From the NCBI GenBank assembly GCA_016839875.1, contig JAEOTK010000255.1, forward strand, positions 1-23,394: a stretch of 23,394 nucleotides of DNA, in the 5' to 3' direction. The notes beneath the pieces were generated by a model. That model was not told the DNA's origin. It made no database searches and was given only the letters and a program-made list of their open reading frames with translations. The translations under genes were made by a program, and so were the position numbers. The stretch is from Candidatus Heimdallarchaeota archaeon (lineage in GTDB: Archaea > Asgardarchaeota > Heimdallarchaeia > Heimdallarchaeales > Heimdallarchaeaceae). How positions within the stretch are numbered: position 1 is the stretch's first letter; each line of letters starts with the position of its first letter. Shown one piece after another: positions 14,200 through 21,995 of this stretch.

Positions 14200-15114
14200 C
14201 TAACTTTCAAGATTTTGCCAGAGTTCAATTAGATCCTTTGAACCACCAACAAAACCTGCTCTTTGATGGAGGTAATCCATCTGTGTAAGTTTATCTACAT
14301 CTAAGGGTTCAACTTGACTTTGGTAAACTTCTTTTCCATCAGGAGTTATGTAAAACCCTGCACCATTTATTTTAGATAATAGATAAAGATAAGGAATAAT
14401 TTCGTATACAAATCTTAACTTGGGGGCAAAATATCCGAAGACCCCGGTTTTTTCTAATACATTATTCATGTCTTGCACCATGCACCCACCATATCGGTTC
14501 TTAGCGATACGATCTAATTCGTCAACGAAAAGCTTCTGTTTTGGTGAATGATCTACATACCTTCCACCCATACCATATACTGGATTTTTGCTTGGACTTA
14601 TATCTAAGGAATCTTTTAGAACACGGAAGGAGTTATCATCATGAACAAACAGTAAATATCCAGCTTCAGTTGCCAAATCAAATCTTGGGTATAAAGTGAA
14701 ACTCATCGTCATTGCTGCAACAGTACAACCTGTTTTGTTAATTACATTGACAATCGCTCCTGGACCTCTACACCTAATAATTGATGAGCCATCGATAAAG
14801 TCACCTAAAATAATGAAATTTCCTGTTCCTCTCATAATATTGTCTTCATCGGTTTCTTCCCCCAAGAGAAGAGAATATAAATGATTAGGCATCTTTTGAA
14901 GAAACAGTTCATGTGTAGCAATATCCAGACTTAGCTGTTCATCACCAGATACATTAATGATTCCGGAGTAGTCAGATTCACCAAGTAAAAAAGTGAGAAT
15001 TTGTTTTGGTACATCTAAGGTTATTGTAATCAGTTCTTTCAGAAGATCTCGAAGTTCTTTAGGTTGAACAGCTTCAAGATAAGAATCAAGTGTAGGGTAT
15101 TTTAAATCAGACAT
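14200..15114 (-). CDS. Class I fructose-1,6-bisphosphatase family protein
   Basis: This is a divergent member of the class I (FBP/SBP) sugar bisphosphatase family, 304 residues. Recognisable blocks are GDEQLSLDIATHELF (57-71), GEE (85-87), GDFIDGSSII (104-113) in place of DPLDGSSNID, RYGGCMVQDMNNVL (207-220), KLRFVYEIIPYLYLL (232-246) and YLHQRAGFVGGS (281-292). The metal ligands expected from the family, D105, D108 and E238, are kept. It should dephosphorylate fructose 1,6-bisphosphate or a related sugar bisphosphate. It lies 11 nt after the class II aldolase with a GGATTTGAG site, so the two are translated from one mRNA. FBPase activity is likely but not certain given the changed DPLDGSSN motif. 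Confidence 0.82.
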   Translation of the reverse strand: MSDLKYPTLDSYLEAVQPKELRDLLKELITITLDVPKQILTFLLGESDYSGIINVSGDEQLSLDIATHELFLQKMPNHLYSLLLGEETDEDNIMRGTGNFIILGDFIDGSSIIRCRGPGAIVNVINKTGCTVAAMTMSFTLYPRFDLATEAGYLLFVHDDNSFRVLKDSLDISPSKNPVYGMGGRYVDHSPKQKLFVDELDRIAKNRYGGCMVQDMNNVLEKTGVFGYFAPKLRFVYEIIPYLYLLSKINGAGFYITPDGKEVYQSQVEPLDVDKLTQMDYLHQRAGFVGGSKDLIELWQNLES

Positions 15115-15125
15115 TTTCTCAAATC

Positions 15126-16298
15126 CTAGTAAGTATTAACCAAGTTGTTTTCTTCCATATATTGGTAACATGAAATTGCGGTGTTGTTCATTTTCAGAGC
15201 ATTAATGAAAGCTTCCATATCATCTTCTGCTTTAGAAATGATTGCTTCCTTAGCCTCAATGCTGATGTTTTGTACTTCATCGAAAAATTCTTTCCAAGCA
15301 AATTTAGAGCTTTTTGCAAAGGTTTTATGTTCATCAACATCTTCACTCCCATAGGTTTCCAGAACCCATTTTCTCATTTTAGCATACAATTCAGGTTCAT
15401 ACTCTTCGAGGATTTTGAATACTAATCGTTGCCAAAAGGTTCCAATGTTACCCTTAGATATTTTTCCATGAGGGAATGTTGAAGCAATAACTTCTACTGG
15501 AGTCCCGGTTATTCCATGTTGTGCAATTCGAGTATAGTAGTTCATTTTTTCAAATTCATCAACAATCTCAACGGTTCTTTGAACATTGATTCCTAATTGA
15601 GGTACCACATTACCTTGAGCATCAACACTAACACCATGTGTAGACCCATTTGCTATTGCAAGATAATCAATTAGAACACCATTTTCTGCTAATGATTTTA
15701 CATAGTGAACAGCTTCCTCAACTGAAGTGTATTCTGATATACCAATTTCGCCTACTTCCCCTTCTAGGCCGTATGGTTTTGCACCGATTTTCTCTTTTAA
15801 GAAATCGAACAAGATTAAACCTTTTGATATAATTTCACTTAATTGCCCTTCTACAGATTCTTCTTCTCTGTTAAAGAGAAATGAAGTATCTATTGCATAG
15901 CCTGAAAAGCCTGCTTCAACTCGAGCTTCAACCTCCTTCAGTACGTTGTTCATTTCTTCTTCAGTTCCTTTTTTAACAGTTATGTGGTCTGCATGAAGTG
16001 CGTATGCATACCATTTCTCCTTTGCTGCAGCAGATTTGCATCGCTGAGCGAATTTTAATGGAGTATAACCAGTGTATCCACCACTAAGTGACATCTCGCT
16101 TAATGCAAGTTCAAAAATAACAACAGAAAGTGTATTTTTTGCTGCTCTCAATATTCCTCGAATAACTTCTTCAGTAGCTCGAGGATTTATTGCTGCTATA
16201 ATAGTATCCATCCCCAAAACACCTTTAGCTATGAAATTTAGAGGTAAAGGTTCTCGTGGAGATTCAAAATATGTTATGACATTGCTCTCAGAAGTCAT
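15126..16298 (-). CDS. Class II (zinc) fructose/tagatose-bisphosphate aldolase family protein
   Basis: The class II aldolase active site is complete: LHADH (101-105) with catalytic D104 and Zn ligand H105, EGEVGEIG (179-186), NGSTHG with Zn ligand H221, QHGITGT with Zn ligand H261, and KGNIGT (282-287). The protein has 390 residues, longer than the 280-350 usual, with a helical C-terminal extension. It should cleave or form fructose 1,6-bisphosphate or a close relative. Archaea more often use class I-type aldolase or FBPA/P, so a bacterial origin is plausible. It heads an operon with the class I FBPase. Its ATG has GGTG about 9 nt upstream and a strong TATA box further upstream. Confidence 0.83.
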   Translation of the reverse strand: MTSESNVITYFESPREPLPLNFIAKGVLGMDTIIAAINPRATEEVIRGILRAAKNTLSVVIFELALSEMSLSGGYTGYTPLKFAQRCKSAAAKEKWYAYALHADHITVKKGTEEEMNNVLKEVEARVEAGFSGYAIDTSFLFNREEESVEGQLSEIISKGLILFDFLKEKIGAKPYGLEGEVGEIGISEYTSVEEAVHYVKSLAENGVLIDYLAIANGSTHGVSVDAQGNVVPQLGINVQRTVEIVDEFEKMNYYTRIAQHGITGTPVEVIASTFPHGKISKGNIGTFWQRLVFKILEEYEPELYAKMRKWVLETYGSEDVDEHKTFAKSSKFAWKEFFDEVQNISIEAKEAIISKAEDDMEAFINALKMNNTAISCYQYMEENNLVNTY

Positions 16299-16347
16299 TA
16301 AATTACACCGTTGAAAGATTGAAAGAAATCTCTTAAGAATTTTTGCC

Positions 16348-16358
16348 TATATATAAAA
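16348..16358 (-). promoter_or_regulatory. TATA box for the aldolase-FBPase operon
   Basis: On the minus strand this reads TTTTATATATA, the strongest TATA match in the window. Transcription would begin near 16328, giving a leader of about 30 nt that can hold the GGTG ribosome site. It lies in the 140-nt divergent gap 16299-16438, which holds no gene. Confidence 0.55.
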
Positions 16359-16438
16359 TTCTTGTAATGCATATTAGAAAGAGTATAGTAGCATTTAAGA
16401 AACGTTTTCACCATTATTATTAATTAAAGGGGATTCAA

Positions 16439-18205
16439 TTGAAAAACTACAGAACATTAATTTTTTGTCTACTAATTCTTAATGTAGTTTTTCTTACTGA
16501 AAGACCTTTCAACACAGAAAAAGGAACCACAAATGTTGTTGCAGAAGAATTTGTTTTCCCAAAAACAAATAATCTTAACTTGATTCAAAGAGATCCAATC
16601 AATATAACTAGTGATAGCGATTTTGAAAGTTTTCCAGGAACCGGAACCTTAGAAGATCCTTATCGCATTGAGAATTGGAACATAACGACTTCAGATAGTA
16701 TCTGTGGGATAAATGTAACTGGAACTAGCATGCACTTCATCATACAGAATTGTTTCATAGAAGCAGTAGATATTGGGATATGGATATTCTATACTGCGGA
16801 AGGAACTACCAAAATAGTGAACAATACTTGTATAGGTAATAGTCTTTATGGGATAGATGTAAGATTTACATCTAAAACAGTCATCTCAAACACTATCCTT
16901 TACAATAATAAAGAAGATGGGATTTCAAGCATTTTTTCAGATAATCTAGAAGTGAAAGATAACGTTTGTTTCTCTAATAAAAAAAATGGAATATCACTTC
17001 ATTATTGCGAAAGTGCAACTTTAGTAAATAACTCGTGTTTCAATAATACAAATGGTCTGGAGTTTTTTAATGCTAGAGATACAAGGATATTACAGAATCA
17101 CTGTTTTAACAATACAGAAAATGGCATTTATTCTACTGAAGAAGTGAATACTGAAAGCGAAGGAAACATCTTGGAATACAATCAAAATTCTGGAATATAT
17201 TACAAAAAATCCGACAACATCAATATTCATTCAAACAATTGCACAGCAAATCAAATTGGCATTCAAATTTATGATACTACAAACACAGATGTTTTCAATA
17301 ATTCGATTTCAAACAATGGGGGTAAAGGGATATTATCAGAGAGGACAAATTACTGTGTTATGTCATATAATAATATCATTAATAATACTGGATATGGAGT
17401 GTATTTGAATGATACAAGTAACAATGTAGTTCATCATAATAATTTCATTGAAAACAATCAAAATGGAATAAGCCAAGCATATTCTCGAGAAGGAGCAAAC
17501 AACACTTGGTATGAGATAGAAACCGAGGAGGGGAATTTTTGGTCAAATCACATAGGTGAAGGGCGTTATTTTATAGAAGGCATTCCTTATTCTTATGACC
17601 TTTACCCGTTATCAGAACCAACTGTAGCTCCTTTACAACCAAAAGCACACCGAAATAGAGTCCTGATTAGTACAATTACTATTGCATCAATTTTGTTAAC
17701 AGGAATAATCAGTTTTTTGATTTTCTATTTTCCAATTCTAAAACGTAAATCTCATTTGAGAAAAAGAAGATTGATTGCATATTCAAATGATGTCGGTGTT
17801 GCATTATTTCGATTTGGAAGCGAAGGAGACGAACTTCTCGTTAAGGATGATTTTGGCTCTCTAGAACTCAACTTAGATGTATTTATAGGGTATTGTTATG
17901 TAACAATTGGTCAAGGGCAAAGATATGAAACAGGTGTGTTTGGTCCAGTTCCTGCACCATCTCTGGATAATCACAATGTTATCATTTTCTCTTTCTGGGG
18001 TAAAGATGATCTTCAGGGAGATCCAAGATTAGGAGATAAACAATATTATCTTGTCAGTGTTATCTTTCCTGAGGAAAAAAATGATTATTTAATAGATATT
18101 AAAACAATGAATGAAAGATTTAGTAACTATATAGGAAAATTCGAATTTCCTAACAGAATGTCGATTGAAGAGCTAAACTATTTCAGAGAGATAGTTTTTA
18201 TCTAG
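16439..18205 (+). CDS. Membrane-anchored NosD-like beta-helix protein with cytoplasmic domain
   Basis: The order is: N-terminal signal segment (residues 1-about 22, TLIFCLLILNVVFL core); a NosD entry motif GTGTLEDPYRIENWNI; parallel beta-helix repeats from about 85 to 350, rich in Asn with NN-x-[CI]-x-x-N-x-x-GI turns; a linker; one membrane helix at about 407-432; basic residues KRKSHLRKRR; and a cytoplasmic domain of about 150 residues (about 440-588). NosD/CASH helices bind carbohydrates or metal-cluster partners. The inner domain is an alpha/beta sequence (GVALFRFG, VIIFSFWGKDDL, DPRLGDKQYYLVSVIFP) that I cannot name; it recalls small longin/roadblock-like domains, with low confidence. 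TTG start follows AAGGGGA by 6 nt. Confidence 0.8.
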   Translation: MKNYRTLIFCLLILNVVFLTERPFNTEKGTTNVVAEEFVFPKTNNLNLIQRDPINITSDSDFESFPGTGTLEDPYRIENWNITTSDSICGINVTGTSMHFIIQNCFIEAVDIGIWIFYTAEGTTKIVNNTCIGNSLYGIDVRFTSKTVISNTILYNNKEDGISSIFSDNLEVKDNVCFSNKKNGISLHYCESATLVNNSCFNNTNGLEFFNARDTRILQNHCFNNTENGIYSTEEVNTESEGNILEYNQNSGIYYKKSDNINIHSNNCTANQIGIQIYDTTNTDVFNNSISNNGGKGILSERTNYCVMSYNNIINNTGYGVYLNDTSNNVVHHNNFIENNQNGISQAYSREGANNTWYEIETEEGNFWSNHIGEGRYFIEGIPYSYDLYPLSEPTVAPLQPKAHRNRVLISTITIASILLTGIISFLIFYFPILKRKSHLRKRRLIAYSNDVGVALFRFGSEGDELLVKDDFGSLELNLDVFIGYCYVTIGQGQRYETGVFGPVPAPSLDNHNVIIFSFWGKDDLQGDPRLGDKQYYLVSVIFPEEKNDYLIDIKTMNERFSNYIGKFEFPNRMSIEELNYFREIVFI

Positions 18206-18261
18206 ATAAATTTTAGCAAGTTTGCGGAAAGATATTATAATAATTTTATAATCTTTAAACT

Positions 18262-18852
18262 ATGACTATTGATTGGGATTATCCTGAACCACGTAAAGGA
18301 TTTCTAGGTGAATGGGACAAATTTATAGGACCTGGAGCAACGAAAACTGAAACAATACTGATGTTATCTTTCTCTTTATTAGGAGGGGTGGGTATGTTGC
18401 TCTATTCTCTTCTAGGAAATCTAGAATGGAATATTGCTCAGATCATTATTGCTGTAATTCTAGCTACAGATTTAGCAGGTGGAGTAGTAGCAAATGCCAC
18501 ATCAGCAACAAAAAGATGGTACCATAGAAGAGAGCAAGGGTTTTGGAATCACATGAGATTTGTTGCTTTCCATATATACCCTATTCTAATTGGTCTACTA
18601 TACAGAGACTTAGATTGGGTATATTGCTTAGTAATCTATGGTTTTTTGATTGTGTCATCAGTAATTATATTGATTATACCTCAATATCTACACCGACCTG
18701 TTTCTTTTATTGTGTTCAGTGGTGCTATACTAATGAGCATTTATGCATTTCCAACACCAGGTCTTGAATGGTTCATACCAATTCTCTTTCTTAAGATAAC
18801 AGTTGGTCATATTGTTAAAGAAGAACCTTATCGACCAGAAACAAAAGAGTGA
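18262..18852 (+). CDS. Unrecognised polytopic membrane protein
   Basis: This 196-residue protein has five or six hydrophobic segments at about 31-52, 57-78, 99-114, 118-139, 145-162 and 168-182. A loop after the second segment reads DLAGGVVANATSATKRWYHRR and looks like a conserved, possibly functional motif; histidines recur just after it (FWNHMRFVAFHIYP). A short soluble N terminus (WDYPEPRKGFLGEWDKFIGPG) and an acidic end flank the bundle. No transporter or enzyme family is recognised. TATA-like sequence at about 18232-18246 precedes the ATG with no ribosome site, so the mRNA is probably leaderless and separate from the NosD-like gene. Confidence 0.7.
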   Translation: MTIDWDYPEPRKGFLGEWDKFIGPGATKTETILMLSFSLLGGVGMLLYSLLGNLEWNIAQIIIAVILATDLAGGVVANATSATKRWYHRREQGFWNHMRFVAFHIYPILIGLLYRDLDWVYCLVIYGFLIVSSVIILIIPQYLHRPVSFIVFSGAILMSIYAFPTPGLEWFIPILFLKITVGHIVKEEPYRPETKE

Positions 18853-18936
18853 GAATTTTGTAAAGCCAATTAATTTAATATTGAGTAATTATTTGCAACT
18901 CATGTAATTTAACTATGATAAAAAGGAGGAATTAAT

Positions 18937-19935
18937 TTGAAATATAGAAAAGTAGGAAAATCTGGTTTAAAAGTTAGTGAGATTTCAATTGGATCTTGGA
19001 TTACTTATGGTGGCGCACTCGAAGATGAAATGGCCAAAAAATGCTTAGTGTCTGCAGTTGAGAACGGCATCAATTTTATTGATTCAGCAGAAATTTACGC
19101 AAAGGGAGGAGCTGAAAAACTAATTGCAGAATTCTTGAAAGATGAAACCTTCGATAGAAAGGACTTAGTCATTTCTAGCAAGCTTTTCTGGCCAATGAGA
19201 GAAGGCATTACTAATTGGGGTCTTGGTCGCAAGAACATGTCGAATGCAATCGAGGGTACTCTAGAACGCTTGAATACTGATTATATTGACATCTACTTCA
19301 TGCACAGATATGACTATATGACACCATTAAGAGAAACTGTTGAAATGCTTGATGATTTGATAAGAGCTGGTAAAGTACATTATTGGGGAACTTCAGTGTG
19401 GACAGCTGCTCAGTTGGAAAGAGCTCATGCTATTGCGAAAGATCTACGAGCACATAGACCAATAGTTGAACAACCTCTTTACAACATGTTTTTCAGATAC
19501 ATAGAATTAGAAATAATGTCAGTTGCAAAAACTCATGGAATGGGATTCACAGTTTGGTCACCTTTAGCTCAAGGATTATTGACTGGTAAATACAACGATG
19601 GAATTCCTGAAGATAGTAGAGGTTCAACTTCAGATGTGTTAAAGCGAAGAATTACTGAAGAAAATATTGTTAAAGTAAAGAAATTAGGAGAAATAGCTAA
19701 CTCACTAGATTTGACAATGAGTCAATTAGCTTTAGCTTGGATTTTGAGAAAACCAGAGATATCTGCAGCTTTAATAGGTGCTACAAAACCAGAACATATA
19801 GAAGAAAATGTTAAAGCTTCTGGCGTTATTCTATCTAATGATATCTTGGATCAAATCGAGGTTATTTTGGATAATGAACCTGAATGGCCTTTAACTTACA
19901 AACCTAATTATTATTACATGGATGAAATGAGATAA
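18937..19935 (+). CDS. Aldo/keto reductase, Kv-beta/YghZ-like subfamily
   Basis: This is an NADP(H)-dependent oxidoreductase of the AKR TIM-barrel superfamily, 332 residues. The catalytic tetrad is complete: D49 and Y54 in FIDSAEIYAKG, K82 in VISSKLFW, and H123 in IYFMHRYD. Segments such as GLGRKNMSNAIEGTLERLNTDYIDIY and VEQPLYNMFFR are typical of the Kv-channel beta-subunit group, which also includes soluble bacterial and archaeal reductases. The substrate cannot be read from sequence. The TTG start follows a full AGGAGG by 7 nt, the strongest ribosome site in the window. The stop codon lies inside a strong hairpin. Confidence 0.92.
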   Translation: MKYRKVGKSGLKVSEISIGSWITYGGALEDEMAKKCLVSAVENGINFIDSAEIYAKGGAEKLIAEFLKDETFDRKDLVISSKLFWPMREGITNWGLGRKNMSNAIEGTLERLNTDYIDIYFMHRYDYMTPLRETVEMLDDLIRAGKVHYWGTSVWTAAQLERAHAIAKDLRAHRPIVEQPLYNMFFRYIELEIMSVAKTHGMGFTVWSPLAQGLLTGKYNDGIPEDSRGSTSDVLKRRITEENIVKVKKLGEIANSLDLTMSQLALAWILRKPEISAALIGATKPEHIEENVKASGVILSNDILDQIEVILDNEPEWPLTYKPNYYYMDEMR

Positions 19936-19957
19936 TTCTCATTTCATCTTCCTTTTT
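19921..19957 (+). terminator. Strong hairpin-plus-T-tract terminator after the aldo/keto reductase
   Basis: GATGAAATGAGA, loop TAAT, TCTCATTTCATC form a perfect 12-bp stem followed by TTCCTTTTT. The left arm is coding and the loop holds the stop codon. The form is like a bacterial intrinsic terminator; archaeal polymerase mainly needs the T tract. Confidence 0.75.
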
Positions 19958-20022
19958 CGCATAAGTTTTTAATAACAGATATTTCTCTGTTTTTTTGTAA
20001 TAAAACTAGTTCCAGTGGTATT

Positions 20023-21414
20023 ATGAGAAAGTTAACAAGAAATCAGAGAATATATTTTGGTATTTGTAAATTTGGTTCTTCAATATTTATGCAAGTTGTT
20101 ACTATTGCTTTAGTATATATCTATGCGAATCACTTCTTACTTCCTCAAAATCTAAACGCAATTGGAAATGCGATTGGAAAGTTTGTTATTGCGTTTTCAG
20201 GATTTATTTTTGGATATATCTCGGATATCTTACCTGAATCAAAATTGGGAAGAAGAAAGATATTCATGTGGACCGGAGCACCTTTACTAGCTATATCGTT
20301 TGTCATGCTATTCATACCTCACTATATTATCCCAATTGGTCAAAGCATTCCAGTTTTCATATGGTTATTAGTATGGAATTCAATGTTCAATCTCTTCTAT
20401 GGTTACTTAATGACTCCTTATCAAGCTTGGATGCCAGAAGTTACTACAGAAGAAGATAGAGTGAGTATGTCAGGTATTCAGAATGTGTCAAATCTAGTTG
20501 CAACTATTGGAGGTTTGGGTTTTACATTTTTCCTGACTGCCAAACTAAGTGAAACATTTGAACTCAATATTATTAATGGAAATCAAGTTTACTCTCCTGG
20601 AGGTATAACAGGAAGTTTTGGAACAGTTTTGTTTATAGCTGTTATTGCATTTGCAGTTATTGAAGTTGCTTTGTTCCTTCCTGCCCTTCTTACAATTAAG
20701 GAAGAACCAGTTGTGAGAAAACATAGAGACATTATTCGAGAATTCAAAGTAGTCTTGAAAAATAGAAATTATGTCCTCTGGTTTGTTACTCAAGGAATTT
20801 ATTCGATGGGATTAACAATATTAACAGCTCTAACATTTGATCTCATAATCTTCCTAGGTCTTTCAGGGATAGTAGATTTTGCTATTTTCGCTATTGCTAT
20901 GTTTGGTACGACGATGGCTAGTTTCATCTTCTGGGAAAAAATGTCTAAAAGAATTGGAAAAAGAAAGGGGTTACTTATCAGCTTTGGAGTTCTGATCATT
21001 ATTCTTCCACTTACGTTAGTTCTAGGAAACATTCCTTTGATTCCAAATAATGTAGAAACATGGATTTTCGGTATATTACTTGGCTTCGGAATGTCAACAA
21101 CATTCCTATTTCCAAATGCAGTAATTGGGGATCTTGCCGATGAGGATGAGAGGTTGACTTCAGAATCTCGTGCAGGTATGTATACAGGATTTAATTCTAT
21201 TCCTCTAAATATTTTTCAAGCATGTGCTTACCTACTTATTCCTTTAATCTATGACCCTAATGATCCTTCAGCTGGAGTAGGGATGAAATGGTTAGGCCCT
21301 ATTGTTGCAGCATTCTTCCTGCTTGCAATCCCCACAATACTTATTGGTAATTTTGATCCATTTTTAGATAAAATAAAAAATGGTTTAAAGAAGAAAACGA
21401 AATCTCGAGGATAA
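20023..21414 (+). CDS. MFS transporter, GPH (glycoside-pentoside-hexuronide:cation symporter) type
   Basis: This 463-residue polytopic protein has about 12 hydrophobic segments. The GPH family pattern shows in the loop GYISDILPESKLGRRK, the segment TPYQAWMPEVTTEEDRVSMSG, and the mid-protein basic loop before the second half (about 225-250). The family imports sugars or glycosides with Na+ or H+. The substrate is unknown, but it sits between an aldo/keto reductase and downstream sugar-type genes, which fits carbohydrate use. The ATG has no ribosome site; TATA-like GTAATAAAAC lies about 22 nt upstream, suggesting a leaderless transcript separate from the terminated reductase gene. Confidence 0.85.
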   Translation: MRKLTRNQRIYFGICKFGSSIFMQVVTIALVYIYANHFLLPQNLNAIGNAIGKFVIAFSGFIFGYISDILPESKLGRRKIFMWTGAPLLAISFVMLFIPHYIIPIGQSIPVFIWLLVWNSMFNLFYGYLMTPYQAWMPEVTTEEDRVSMSGIQNVSNLVATIGGLGFTFFLTAKLSETFELNIINGNQVYSPGGITGSFGTVLFIAVIAFAVIEVALFLPALLTIKEEPVVRKHRDIIREFKVVLKNRNYVLWFVTQGIYSMGLTILTALTFDLIIFLGLSGIVDFAIFAIAMFGTTMASFIFWEKMSKRIGKRKGLLISFGVLIIILPLTLVLGNIPLIPNNVETWIFGILLGFGMSTTFLFPNAVIGDLADEDERLTSESRAGMYTGFNSIPLNIFQACAYLLIPLIYDPNDPSAGVGMKWLGPIVAAFFLLAIPTILIGNFDPFLDKIKNGLKKKTKSRG

Positions 21415-21460
21415 GAAGTATTTGAGATGATTGAATGACAAGTATTTACTTCAGTGGCAA

Positions 21461-21469
21461 AATTTATTT
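21461..21469 (+). promoter_or_regulatory. TATA box for the DUF302 gene
   Basis: AATTTATTT centred near 21465 lies 27 nt before the ATG at 21492 with no ribosome site, the leaderless layout. Confidence 0.45.
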
Positions 21470-21491
21470 GTTATAGTTGAAACTGTAAATT

Positions 21492-21902
21492 ATGACTGTC
21501 GTGATAACTACAGAACTAAATGTTGGTTATGATAAGTTCAAAGATGTAGAGAATGTAACTAGAGAAGTTTTAGCTGAACATGGTTTTGGGATCTTAACTG
21601 AAATCGATGCTAAAGAAGTTCTCAAGAAGAAAATTGGAGCGGAAATTCGACCATACAAAATTCTTGGTGCATGTAATCCGCCTTATGCTCATAAAGCACT
21701 TATTTTGGTTCCAGAAGTTGGAGCACTTCTTCCTTGCAATTTCATGATATATGAAAATAAAGAAGGCAAAATTGTAGTTTCTGCTATGAATCCTAAAGAA
21801 GCAATGAGTGTAGTAAAAAGTAAAGAACTTGATAACATGGCTAACGAAGTTACAGAGATTCTAACACAAGCAATAAAAGATATTGAGAATAGATTTTCTT
21901 GA
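21492..21902 (+). CDS. DUF302 domain protein
   Basis: The 136-residue protein is a clear DUF302 member: GFGILTEIDAKEVLKKKIG, EIRPYKILGACNPPYAHKAL (55-70 region), then EVGALLPCNFMIYENKEG. It is a small soluble alpha/beta domain whose conserved GACNPP and LLPCN cysteines may bind a metal or small ligand. Biological role is unknown. A C-terminal amphipathic helix follows the domain. It is transcribed alone: TATA box upstream and a minus-strand gene convergent downstream across a 93-nt gap in which I see nothing. Confidence 0.9.
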   Translation: MTVVITTELNVGYDKFKDVENVTREVLAEHGFGILTEIDAKEVLKKKIGAEIRPYKILGACNPPYAHKALILVPEVGALLPCNFMIYENKEGKIVVSAMNPKEAMSVVKSKELDNMANEVTEILTQAIKDIENRFS

Positions 21903-21995
21903 AATCTAACTTTTGCTAAATAAGAATATTCTGAAAGGATGTAAAATCAGTTTTGGTTTTCATCAGCATTCAGAAAGAAAAACATCATTTAAATT

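Noticed and set aside
16299..16438. Possible small RNA or short gene in the longest gap
   Set aside because: No open frame with start signals or stable hairpin was seen. The gap is explained by a minus-strand TATA box with leader and the ribosome site of the plus-strand gene.
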